64,000 nt of DNA from a virus. Under the pieces are notes generated by a model. The model saw only the letters and a program-made list of their open reading frames with translations. It had not been told where the DNA came from and ran no database searches. The stretch is from IMG/VR virus record IMGVR_UViG_3300027917_000032, positions 23,929-87,928 of that record; one strand, 5' to 3'. Shown here piece after piece: positions 15,594 to 22,675 of this stretch. A program made the translations under genes and the position numbers. Position 1 is the first letter of the stretch; the number at the start of each line of letters is the position of its first letter.

Positions 15594-16115
15594 CTATGCT
15601 TCAGGGTCCGTTTCTTCGGGATCAACGAGGGGCTTGATAATAGCCCGCGCCTCGTCCATCAATGTAGCCGTCTTTTCCAAGGAGGGTCGAGCCTGCTCCA
15701 TGAGGCCGACGCCTTCACAGATAAGGGCCGCCCCCTTAAACTGCTGTGAAATACTCCCATCGGCAGTCTCGGCCAACATAGCCCCATAATTCGCCGTTAC
15801 ATGGCCCTGTCCAAACACCTTCCCCGCCACATTGAGGTTTTCGCCCACTTCGTTGACGATTGCACTAAGACGTTCAAGGTCTGCTTCGGAGCAACCAAGT
15901 TCCTCATAAAGAGGCAGATTTTGCGGCAGTGCCATAACGAAGAAAACGGCATCGTTACCAAGCCGCGAAAGCTCACCCCCCACGTCCTGCACGCTCGCCA
16001 TCGCCACATCCACCGCAGTCTCCGCAACTACCTCCACTAGCGGCATGTCCGCATCACACGCGGCGACCGGGCCGCCAATCCCAACACACAAAAGCAGCGT
16101 CAACAGATACTTCAT
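15594..16115 (-). CDS. Phage-encoded lipoprotein
   Basis: A 173-residue protein with a type II signal: MKYLLTLLLCVGIGGPVAAC, lipobox VAAC, lipidated Cys at 20. The mature part is acidic and helical (VEVVAETAVDVAMASVQDV..., LERLSAIVNEVGENLNVAG) and ends in DPEETDPEA. GGGAGAAG lies 4 bases before the ATG at 16115. Lipoproteins of phages often block superinfection at the envelope, but nothing here shows that directly. The protein would sit in the outer or cytoplasmic membrane. Confidence 0.8.
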   Translation of the reverse strand: MKYLLTLLLCVGIGGPVAACDADMPLVEVVAETAVDVAMASVQDVGGELSRLGNDAVFFVMALPQNLPLYEELGCSEADLERLSAIVNEVGENLNVAGKVFGQGHVTANYGAMLAETADGSISQQFKGAALICEGVGLMEQARPSLEKTATLMDEARAIIKPLVDPEETDPEA

Positions 16116-16141
16116 CACACTTCTCCCTCGGGTTAAAGAAA

Positions 16142-16369
16142 CTACGTCCACTCGTAATGGTACGTCTTATACACGAAATCGTGAATGTCTCCGACAACGC
16201 TCGGGTTTACACTCTGCCACGGCTGGCCTGCCTGCGACGGCGGCAGTAGTCTAACCCCTTTGTAGAGGGTCTTGCCGCCCTTCAACTGATTTGGACACAC
16301 CTTTGTAATCAAGCCGGTAACACCGTGCTGGCAAACCGCCACGACCCCGACATCTGGTTTAATCGCCAT
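16142..16369 (-). CDS. Hypothetical protein
   Basis: A 75-residue protein (MAIKPDVGVVAVCQHGVTGL...) with a strand-rich first half that resembles a small beta barrel and a polar carboxyl half ending YKTYHYEWT. AGGAG lies 7 bases before the ATG at 16369; a start 23 codons upstream has none. The function is unknown. Confidence 0.65.
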   Translation of the reverse strand: MAIKPDVGVVAVCQHGVTGLITKVCPNQLKGGKTLYKGVRLLPPSQAGQPWQSVNPSVVGDIHDFVYKTYHYEWT

Positions 16370-16532
16370 CAATGAACTCCTGCGTCTTGTAGTAAACAGA
16401 TGCCACAACACCGGGATCAAGCCCAGCCTCATTAGCACAAGAGAGCAAATTCTGTGCCAACCGCCCGATGAACCGAAGCTCGGCTACGGAGAAATCCACC
16501 AGCGGCGTCTCCGATGGGTAATCGTCAATCAT
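16359..16532 (-). CDS. Small acidic hypothetical protein
   Basis: A 57-residue protein from ATG 16532 (MIDDYPSETPLVDFSVAELR...), with helix RFIGRLAQNLLSCANEAG. GGAGGGGAGA directly precedes the start. It overlaps both neighbours by a few bases. The family is not recognised. Confidence 0.6.
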   Translation of the reverse strand: MIDDYPSETPLVDFSVAELRFIGRLAQNLLSCANEAGLDPGVVASVYYKTQEFIDGD

Positions 16533-16936
16533 TCTCCCCTCCACCACTCTAGCCAGGTGCGTCGAACTCTGGGTCCAGGGGTCGGCTCGGGCTCCCGTCG
16601 CCACCGGAACGGGTCGTCGTTCCGCTCGCGGACTTGCCTAATCACGTCATCGAGTTTCCGCAAGACCTTGTAGACAAGGATACGACCCTCTTCAAGCTCG
16701 GAACAAGAAGCAGTCTTGATCGTTGCAGGGTCGTTGCAAATCGTCTCGACGGCGGTGAGTTTCTCCACAATGTCGCCCAAGTACCAACAGGAGAAGTCGT
16801 AGGTGATCTTCAACTTGTCACCCTCACGCACATTCTCGACAGAGGTAAGTGCGGTGACTGCTTCCTTATTACGGAGGTAGGCGTCGTAGTCCAACTCCAT
16901 CTTAATCTTAACGTTCTCAATGCGTGTGGGGTTCAT
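16529..16936 (-). CDS. Hypothetical protein with basic tail
   Basis: A 135-residue protein from ATG 16936 (MNPTRIENVKIKMELDYD). Helices dominate, with a CWYLGDIVEKL segment, and the last 35 residues are basic and Pro/Trp-rich (FRWRREPEPTPGPRVRRTW). GGAGCAG lies about 10 bases upstream. The tail suggests nucleic-acid contact. Confidence 0.62.
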   Translation of the reverse strand: MNPTRIENVKIKMELDYDAYLRNKEAVTALTSVENVREGDKLKITYDFSCWYLGDIVEKLTAVETICNDPATIKTASCSELEEGRILVYKVLRKLDDVIRQVRERNDDPFRWRREPEPTPGPRVRRTWLEWWRGE

Positions 16937-17172
16937 GCTTCGATCTGCTCCTGCAACGCTCGGCACGTTGGCACAATAGCCTTGTGAAGAATATCCATTT
17001 CGTAAGACGTGCAATCATACTCAATTGCCGCCATAACAAACTCGCCGTCCGTATCCTCCACCTTAACAACGCAGCGATTCTTCGTCGGGTCATCTGGGTT
17101 GCACGCAAAACTCATGGTCCCGTTGTTACGGGCCAAAAAGTTGAAACACTGATACAAGGTCGCACAAGACAT
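16933..17172 (-). CDS. Hypothetical Cys-containing protein
   Basis: A 79-residue protein (MSCATLYQCFNFLARNNGT...) with six cysteines spread along the chain and an acidic middle (KVEDTDGEFVMAAIEYD). GGAGGAGTAA precedes the ATG, and the gene follows the SNF2 helicase directly with no gap. The function is unknown. Confidence 0.65.
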   Translation of the reverse strand: MSCATLYQCFNFLARNNGTMSFACNPDDPTKNRCVVKVEDTDGEFVMAAIEYDCTSYEMDILHKAIVPTCRALQEQIEA

Positions 17173-19113
17173 TTACTCCTCCTCCTCGGTTACGCCAACG
17201 CTGGCTTTCATCTCGCCAAGAGTCATAAGCTCCAGTCGTCTGTTATCTCTCAAAATGTCACGCACCCGCTCGTCCGTAGGCAAGTGGATCAGGTCAACGA
17301 TAGTCGCCCCCAGGTTCTCATCGGTGCCGAGACGGTGGATACGATCCTCGGCCTGCGACCGTGATTCGGGATCGAAGTCGTTACTGTAGAACACAGCCAT
17401 ACGCGACTCGGTGAGCGTGAGGCTCATACCGCCCGACTTCGGGTGGGCAACAAACGCGACGCGCGGGTGCCGCTCAGTATCCGCCCAGTAGTCGAGTGGT
17501 TTGTCCACCATGAGCGGCGACCCATCAATGTCCCACACTTTCCAACCTCGACCGTCAACACGAATCACCGACCACTTCTCCTTCGCACAGAGCTTAACGA
17601 TTCGGTCGAGCGTGCCTGTAAATCCGGCAAACACAACGAGTCGCCCTTGCTCCTCGTTTTCCTCAAGCAGTTCCACCAACGCCTTATCCTTCGGGCAAGG
17701 AACTTCTTTTGTGACTCGTATGCGATGCGGTACTTCAGCGTCACCGCCGCAAGTGGGACAGTCTTGAAGCTCTTTCCGCAGTGTGTCAACATACTCTGGG
17801 TCAAGCATGTCTGTCATTTCAAACTTTCGGTCGGGGTCATCTGTGTCCACCCAGATTGCCGACTTGCCCGGTGTCTCACTCTGAGCACAAACGGGACAGG
17901 GCTCGGTGCCATCGACCTTCTCACGGTATTGGAAACCGTCACTAAGCTCCCGCAGCCAAGTGAGGCCGGTGATTGCATTAGGCGCGATCTTGACGAGCGC
18001 CTTTGCCACACGCTCGGTCGTAGGTGACGGCTCACAGTGGACAGTGCGATAAACCTTATCAGGTAGATCGAGACAATCCTTCTTGTGCAGAACCAGTACC
18101 AAGCCTTGCAGCCGTTCGTTTAAGTACGCCACTTCGTTGAAGCTCGGCTCCCACGGGTGATAATCCTCCTCGAACGCCATTTCCAAATGCTGCTCCTCAT
18201 CGGCGTACCCGCCACACACGGCACACTTGTCGGCGTCGTCTTTCCATGTCACGCGCTGGAGAATTTTACCTTGCGGCAATTCCTTCTCCATGAAGATTCC
18301 CAGGCGGCGCTCAAAAGCTTTCATGTCGCCCTCCCGCAAGAAGCCAGGAGCGACAATCTCCGCTTGCGACCACCAATCAACCGGTGACTTCGGAGAAGGT
18401 GTGCCCGACATGGCGATAACATAACCTTGCGAACCATACGCATCCCGAATACCATCGGCCAACGCCTGCGCGGCTTGCGACCGTTGTGAAGTGTGATTCT
18501 TCAATCGGCTGGATTCATCGAAGATTACTCCGTGCGGTGGCAGCGTGCCGGGCACCCAAGACTTCATCTTACTCCGCAACGCCTCATAGGTGAACAGTTG
18601 AAGCTCGACGCCTTCCAAACCCCACTTATCAAATTCACGCTGCACAGCCCGCAGACCGGATTTCGGCCCCACCCACCACCAATCCGGGAATCCTGACCGC
18701 TCCATCACTTCTATTGCAGAGAGAGTTTTTCCCGTGCCCATTTCTGCCGCGAGCACGCAGTAGTGATAGGTAAGCCCCCAGTTTGACATTAGTTTCTGGT
18801 GGGTACGCAGTGGGCGCTCGTAGTCAAACTCCTCAAGCGGCTTCTCCCAACGCTTGTAGGGGTTCTTCCCTTGCATAAAGTTGAGTTGGAAGCGGTTGCG
18901 AGTACAGTCAGCGACGGACCAGATTTTACGCGGATTATTGTCGTCGTAGCCGTGCCACTTGGAGCCTTTCATCGCCTTGATTTCGTCTTTCAACGCATAC
19001 GGACTCTTGAGAAATTCGATACGGCCCTTGTCTACGCTGATCGTCGCGGGCACTTTGATTAGCTTGCCTTTAGTCGTTTGCGTGATGAGTCGGATTTCTT
19101 TTGGGTCACTCAT
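17173..19113 (-). CDS. SNF2-family superfamily 2 helicase with zinc-binding inserts
   Basis: A 646-residue helicase. Walker A is LAAEMGTGKTLSAIE (near 118-132), motif II is VIFDESSRLKN near 197, motif III is AMSGTPSP near 237, and motif VI is QAEDRIHRLGT near 588, the form seen in SNF2-like ATPases. Three CxxC pairs (CAVCGG, CPVCAQ, CPTCGG) between the two RecA-like halves suggest inserted zinc ribbons. It probably remodels DNA or displaces proteins during replication or recombination. The ATG overlaps the upstream stop (ATGA). Confidence 0.92.
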   Translation of the reverse strand: MSDPKEIRLITQTTKGKLIKVPATISVDKGRIEFLKSPYALKDEIKAMKGSKWHGYDDNNPRKIWSVADCTRNRFQLNFMQGKNPYKRWEKPLEEFDYERPLRTHQKLMSNWGLTYHYCVLAAEMGTGKTLSAIEVMERSGFPDWWWVGPKSGLRAVQREFDKWGLEGVELQLFTYEALRSKMKSWVPGTLPPHGVIFDESSRLKNHTSQRSQAAQALADGIRDAYGSQGYVIAMSGTPSPKSPVDWWSQAEIVAPGFLREGDMKAFERRLGIFMEKELPQGKILQRVTWKDDADKCAVCGGYADEEQHLEMAFEEDYHPWEPSFNEVAYLNERLQGLVLVLHKKDCLDLPDKVYRTVHCEPSPTTERVAKALVKIAPNAITGLTWLRELSDGFQYREKVDGTEPCPVCAQSETPGKSAIWVDTDDPDRKFEMTDMLDPEYVDTLRKELQDCPTCGGDAEVPHRIRVTKEVPCPKDKALVELLEENEEQGRLVVFAGFTGTLDRIVKLCAKEKWSVIRVDGRGWKVWDIDGSPLMVDKPLDYWADTERHPRVAFVAHPKSGGMSLTLTESRMAVFYSNDFDPESRSQAEDRIHRLGTDENLGATIVDLIHLPTDERVRDILRDNRRLELMTLGEMKASVGVTEEEE

Positions 19114-19301
19114 AGGTCTACTCGGAACGCCTCCATTTTCTGAGGGATGGCGGAAATGATGATAGGATCGCGGTCCTGTAAGAAGGATCGACTATCAACG
19201 AAATTGTGAATTGCTTTTGGTTTCGAGAACGGTCGCGGCGTGCCTCTACGGTCGCAGACGATTTTTCGCACGTCCCTATCCAGCACCATGATATAGTACA
19301 C
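19110..19301 (-). CDS. Small hypothetical protein, GTG start
   Basis: A 63-residue basic protein (MYYIMVLDRDVRKIVCDRRG...). The GTG at 19301 follows GGAGG by 10 bases and overlaps the stop of the upstream gene (TAGTG); an ATG 4 codons later is possible. It is coupled to the SNF2 gene. The family is not recognised. Confidence 0.6.
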   Translation of the reverse strand: MYYIMVLDRDVRKIVCDRRGTPRPFSKPKAIHNFVDSRSFLQDRDPIIISAIPQKMEAFRVDL

Positions 19302-19831
19302 TACCGCTTAACCTCCAGCAAAAAGGTTTGATCGTCTTGCGGCACAATCCGCAATCCGTAGAACAGGTCACGCAAGCCTACCGATTCAAAGTGGCGGTAG
19401 ATCATATTTAACGCATACCTAACGCCGGGCGGGCAGGGAGTATTTCGGCACCCTTTTAGCACTGCCTCACGCCACTGAGTTAGTGTGCCCGACACGATGG
19501 TAGCAAAGATGCCACGTTGCGTCGTCTCTGTTACTGCAATTTCCATGCCGGAAACCGCTTCAAGTATGTCCAGTGTGTCTAACTCCGTCGCCACGATGAA
19601 GAAACCCGCAGTAAGCAAGCTCCATTGAGGACGCGCCCAACCAACAGAAATGGGAGCCTTCGCGTCTTTGAACGCCGCGAGGCATGACAAGGCGTGTGGC
19701 AATTCATCCAGTGGCACAGTGGCAGCATCAGCCGCTTTAGCAAGACTATAGCCCAGCACGTTGCGTGCCACCGGAAGCAGACGGTTCAAATCCAGCTTTG
19801 TCTGCATGATCGGAATTACGCCGGGTTTCAT
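19301..19831 (-). CDS. Hypothetical protein
   Basis: A 176-residue helical protein (MKPGVIPIMQTKLDLNRLLP...) with segments LAKAADAATVPLDELPHALS and GLRDLFYGLRIVPQDD. GGAGGAGCTAG precedes the ATG. It lies between the small coupled frames upstream of SNF2. No recognised domain. Confidence 0.68.
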   Translation of the reverse strand: MKPGVIPIMQTKLDLNRLLPVARNVLGYSLAKAADAATVPLDELPHALSCLAAFKDAKAPISVGWARPQWSLLTAGFFIVATELDTLDILEAVSGMEIAVTETTQRGIFATIVSGTLTQWREAVLKGCRNTPCPPGVRYALNMIYRHFESVGLRDLFYGLRIVPQDDQTFLLEVKR

Positions 19832-19900
19832 CTAGCTCCTCCAACCAAATAAGGGACTCATTTCGCATCGGTGTGAGTATGAGTTGTGGCCGGTACTCAT
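19832..19900 (-). CDS. 22-residue micro-ORF
   Basis: ATG at 19900 overlaps the stop of the upstream gene (ATGA) and the TAG ends right against the next ATG. The peptide is MSTGHNSYSHRCEMSPLFGW plus two residues. The next gene's GGAGGAG lies inside it, so it may serve coupling rather than make a useful peptide. There is no independent ribosome site. Confidence 0.3.
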   Translation of the reverse strand: MSTGHNSYSHRCEMSPLFGWRS

Positions 19901-20280
19901 AACTCCTCGTCTTGATCCCTCCCGGAATCATCTGGGTCATCAGTCTCTCCCTCGTTGTGTAGCCCAACCCACTGCGTATCAAAATTCACCGTGGCTTCTT
20001 GAGGCGTGTTCCCATAGGCTTCAACCCCCGACTGCCCGAAAGCATTATCTGGTAGGTAGTCAGCGTAATGCGTGTTCGATACACCGTAGCTACAAACCCA
20101 CCGCAAGCCATCGTGGTATAGTAAAACCGGATACATGCGATGCGGTAACAACTGGAACGTGGCAAGACGTTTGGCTGCTTCGGCGGCTTCAGCTTCGGCT
20201 TTGGCTTTTATCACCCAATAACGGCGCACTAAATCAGCGCACATTTCATCCGTCAATGGACCGGTAAGAAAATCAGTCAT
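19897..20280 (-). CDS. Hypothetical acidic protein
   Basis: A 127-residue protein from ATG 20280 (MTDFLTGPLTDEMCADLVRR), AGGA 6 bases upstream. An Ala/Glu-rich helix (AKAEAEAAEAAKRLA) follows, then a strand-rich part with HDGLRWVCSYGVSNTHY, and an acidic end (DDPDDSGRDQDEEL). It starts just after the terminator hairpin at 20302-20335. The function is unknown. Confidence 0.68.
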   Translation of the reverse strand: MTDFLTGPLTDEMCADLVRRYWVIKAKAEAEAAEAAKRLATFQLLPHRMYPVLLYHDGLRWVCSYGVSNTHYADYLPDNAFGQSGVEAYGNTPQEATVNFDTQWVGLHNEGETDDPDDSGRDQDEEL

Positions 20281-20301
20281 TTTGAATCCTGAAGAAAGAT
20301 A

Positions 20302-20335
20302 TGGTGCCCAAGTCGCCCCGTGACTTGGGGCACCA
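20302..20335 (-). terminator. Terminator-like hairpin after the 242-residue protein gene
   Basis: TGGTGCC...CAAGTC pairs with GACTTGGGCACCA with one bulged base. On the minus strand it is followed by TATCTTTCTTC. It sits between 20350-21075 and 19897-20280, so expression of the first two genes of unit L1 could exceed that of the rest. Confidence 0.7.
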
Positions 20336-20349
20336 TACAAGTTTGCCGT

Positions 20350-21075
20350 TTAACGCGCCCGACGCTTCGCCGCGGCGGTTTCAGCTTCGGTTACGTTCTG
20401 CACACCGTTATCCTTAACTTCGATGAACTTGCGCATCTCCTCACGCAACACGTCCAGCGACGGGGTTTTGGTGAAAGGTTCCGAGCATTTGTTGACAACC
20501 GGAACATGCCAACCCCAGGAGCCACGCTTAGCGTAGCGAACAGTCAATGTGCAGGGCAGGGGGCCATGAGCGTCAATACCTTGCTTTGCCGCCGTGGCCT
20601 CACTGACAGGCAGGAAGTTGATAAGATCGCCAGAAACGGCGCGAGACGACTTCGTGCCCATGAAGAACTCAAAACAGCGTCCCGTCGAACGCTCCACTAC
20701 CAGGAATGACGGCCCCCACATGCAGCCACTATCCTGTTCACCCGAACGCGCCTTAATATCCTGAAACTCAGGCGTGCTCATGTCATACACCGCGACAACA
20801 GCTTCGCGGTCACTCATGTCCAGAGCTTTTGCCCGAACAGCCAGGGGGAGAATGTCAATTGACGAGCCAAGATCGTCAATCTCTTCGCCGCCAGGGAGGG
20901 GGATGCCATAGTGACCGGGCTTAATCTTCCCGGTATCCACGTACTTCCCTTTGGTAATCAGTTGCAGGCGCTGAAGGTAATCAACACCCTTGGACAACTC
21001 ATCCATCTGCTCCGCTGTAACAAGCTCAGTCGTCGGAAGGGCAGAAGCATCGAACGGGATCAAATCAGTACTCAT
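20350..21075 (-). CDS. Second gene of unit L1; possible ssDNA-binding or recombination protein
   Basis: A 241-residue protein (MSTDLIPFDASALPTTELV...). There is a beta-rich core (SGCMWGPSFLVVERSTGRCF, then LPCTLTVRYAKRGSWGWHVP) and a basic Ala/Arg end (TEAETAAAKRRAR). The place right behind a ParB-like gene at the head of the replication unit and the strand-rich aromatic core would suit a single-strand binding role, but no family signature is recognised. GGAGACTGAGTG precedes the ATG at 21075, which overlaps the upstream stop (TGATG). Confidence 0.7.
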   Translation of the reverse strand: MSTDLIPFDASALPTTELVTAEQMDELSKGVDYLQRLQLITKGKYVDTGKIKPGHYGIPLPGGEEIDDLGSSIDILPLAVRAKALDMSDREAVVAVYDMSTPEFQDIKARSGEQDSGCMWGPSFLVVERSTGRCFEFFMGTKSSRAVSGDLINFLPVSEATAAKQGIDAHGPLPCTLTVRYAKRGSWGWHVPVVNKCSEPFTKTPSLDVLREEMRKFIEVKDNGVQNVTEAETAAAKRRAR

Positions 21076-22013
21076 CACTCAGTCTCCAGATTAAGGTTTC
21101 CGCCAATTTCTCTTAACTCTCGAAGCTGTTGGCGTTCCAGCTTCCTACGCTCCATTTCATGCTCACGTTGCTGTAGACGTGCCTTGAACATTTCTTCTTG
21201 CCGTACCAGGCTTTTAGGGTCTAGGTGCAAAATCCATTCCAAACACGCCATCCAACCATCAGAAGGCGTCTCGGCTTTTCTCAAACGAAGGATCAAACCT
21301 TGCACCTGCGGGTTTTTGTATTCGCTACAAATCTGGGTGAACTTTCGCAGGTAGGGGATTGGGTCTGGTCTGTTTATGTTGTGTTCATCAATGAACTTTC
21401 TCTGTGCTGCCTCACGGTACTCCCGCATCACCTGATGGAACATTGTCTTAAATTCTGCACACGTCAGCGTGACCGCGCTCTCGATGTAAGCATCTTGCAA
21501 GCAATAAGGTGTCTTGGCTAACAGGCAGGCGGATTGAAGCGGGATTTCGCCCCGCCGCAACATTTCTTTGTAAGCAGGCCGCAGATCATTTAAGTCTAAA
21601 ATCTGCCGCACCCATGAGGGGCTTTTACGAATCAGCCGTGATAACTGCGGAACAGTCATGCCAGGATTGTTGTGCAAAATCCGTTCCAAACGAACAGCAA
21701 ATTCTACCGGTCTTGTTTCAGGTCGGATTCCATTAGCCTGAAGCTGTATGACTAGCATCTCGTCATCGGTCATCTCTTGTATTTGACACGGGATTGTCTC
21801 CATGCGCAACTGCTTACAGCAGTGATAACGCCAATTACCCTCAACAACCTCGTACTCAGCGGGGCCGATAAACCGCACGAGAATGGGCTGCAACACGCCT
21901 TTGTCACGAATCGAGTCTAACAACTCATTGTACTCAACGCTCTCTGTGCGTACCGGACGGAGTAAACACCGGGGGCTGCGTATTCGATCCAAGTGTATCT
22001 CCGCTAGTCGCAT
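21075..22013 (-). CDS. ParB/RepB-like DNA-binding protein, first gene of unit L1
   Basis: A 312-residue ParB-N protein. IHLDRIRSPRCLLRP begins the fold and VRFIGPAEYEVVEGNWRYHCCKQL holds the GxWRY nucleotide motif. ETRPVEFAVRLERIL is the linker, and MTVPQLSRLIRKSPSWVRQIL near 140-160 is a helix-turn-helix. The carboxyl third is a charged coiled coil rich in Arg, Glu and Gln. The ATG at 22013 is fixed by the GGAGGAACGAGG site that ends the 28-bp operon-head element; a 61-codon extension is open but would run through that element. It probably binds the repeats upstream and controls replication or transcription. No ParA is visible. Confidence 0.88.
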   Translation of the reverse strand: MRLAEIHLDRIRSPRCLLRPVRTESVEYNELLDSIRDKGVLQPILVRFIGPAEYEVVEGNWRYHCCKQLRMETIPCQIQEMTDDEMLVIQLQANGIRPETRPVEFAVRLERILHNNPGMTVPQLSRLIRKSPSWVRQILDLNDLRPAYKEMLRRGEIPLQSACLLAKTPYCLQDAYIESAVTLTCAEFKTMFHQVMREYREAAQRKFIDEHNINRPDPIPYLRKFTQICSEYKNPQVQGLILRLRKAETPSDGWMACLEWILHLDPKSLVRQEEMFKARLQQREHEMERRKLERQQLRELREIGGNLNLETE

Positions 22014-22018
22014 CCTCG

Positions 22019-22047
22019 TTCCTCCATAGTATATGGTAGCTACGTTT
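22019..22047 (-). promoter_or_regulatory. 28-bp operon-head element, copy 1 (unit L1)
   Basis: The minus strand reads AAACGTAGCTACCATA, then TACT, then ATGGAGGA, leading straight into the ATG at 22013. It is identical over 28 bases to the copy at 62473 and 26/28 to that at 22619. It contains the 8-bp palindrome GTAGCTAC, a TATACT hexamer like a -10 box, and the ribosome site. No -35 hexamer is conserved upstream, so it may be an operator or a promoter for a non-standard polymerase or sigma factor. Confidence 0.8.
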
Positions 22048-22618
22048 CCGAGTTCTTGGCGCGGTAAAACAGATTTTTCTGGAAAAAGTTTAGCCCCTCC
22101 CTTGAAAGTGGCAATACTGAACATTTGACTATCCACACTATCAGGGGTTTTCGACGCGGCAGATAGGATAAAAACTACCACCTTTGCGGGGTTCATCCAC
22201 TCGCCATCCTACCTAATCTGAGGGGAAGGATAGAAATGACCATCACAGAAATCCCGTATTTTCTAGGCCGAATGCGCGCACGACGCGGCAGATAGGATGA
22301 AAATGAGTGGATGGCGCAGAAAACTCTCCCTACAGATATTTTCTTTCTTCTTGTCTCTACAGACCTTTTTTTATTCTCTATCCACTCAATTCTATCCACT
22401 GGTGTTATCCGACTACTAGGAGAAAACCATCATAGCTAGTGTTTTGACGTTTTGACGCGGCGGCGTTTCGAGTGGATGAACCCCTCAGACTAGGTAGGAT
22501 AAAATGCCGTTTGAGTGGATGAAACCCCTGAAAGTAGTAGTTTCCATCCTACGCGGTGTCGCGTACTTAAACCTGGGGGGTTTTCACTTTTTTCAAAATC
22601 GCGTGCAACAAATCACGC
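22048..22618. other. Gene-free divergent region rich in short motifs; candidate origin and control region
   Basis: There is no credible gene here. Two recurring motifs are visible in both orientations: GTGGATGAA followed by CCCC (22192, 22305, 22471, 22514) and TAGGATA types (22164, 22207, 22292, 22493, 22546). GACGCGGCAGATAGGAT occurs twice (22153 and 22282). CTATCCACA at 22130 is one base from the DnaA box. T-rich tracts are present. It lies between a ParB/RepB-like gene and the primase-helicase gene, a usual place for a phage origin. Origin function is inferred. Confidence 0.65.
22282..22400 (+). repeat. About 118-bp element shared with 63449-63565 (inverted)
   Basis: It begins GACGCGGCAGATAGGATG, contains CTCTCCCTACAGATATTTT and ends with two ATCCACT sites. 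The reverse complement is found at 63449-63565 with high identity at both ends and a diverged T-rich middle. It lies upstream of unit R1, and the other copy lies upstream of unit L2 in the same relative orientation. Confidence 0.85.
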
Positions 22619-22646
22619 AAACGTAGCTACCATAGACTGTGGAGGA
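22619..22646 (+). promoter_or_regulatory. 28-bp operon-head element, copy 2 (unit R1)
   Basis: The plus strand reads AAACGTAGCTACCATA, GACTG, TGGAGGA. Two bases differ from the other copies (TATACT is TAGACT, and A to G). Unlike the others it is followed by about 30 bases of leader before the likely start at 22676, because the ATG touching GGAGG at 22646 is too close to be used well. Confidence 0.75.
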
Positions 22647-22675
22647 TGACGATAGCCTCAAGCTGGAGATACTTG

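Noticed and set aside
22014-22196. A 61-codon extension of the ParB-like gene
   Set aside because: It would translate through the conserved 28-bp element and repeat region; the internal ATG at 22013 has GGAGG directly from that element.
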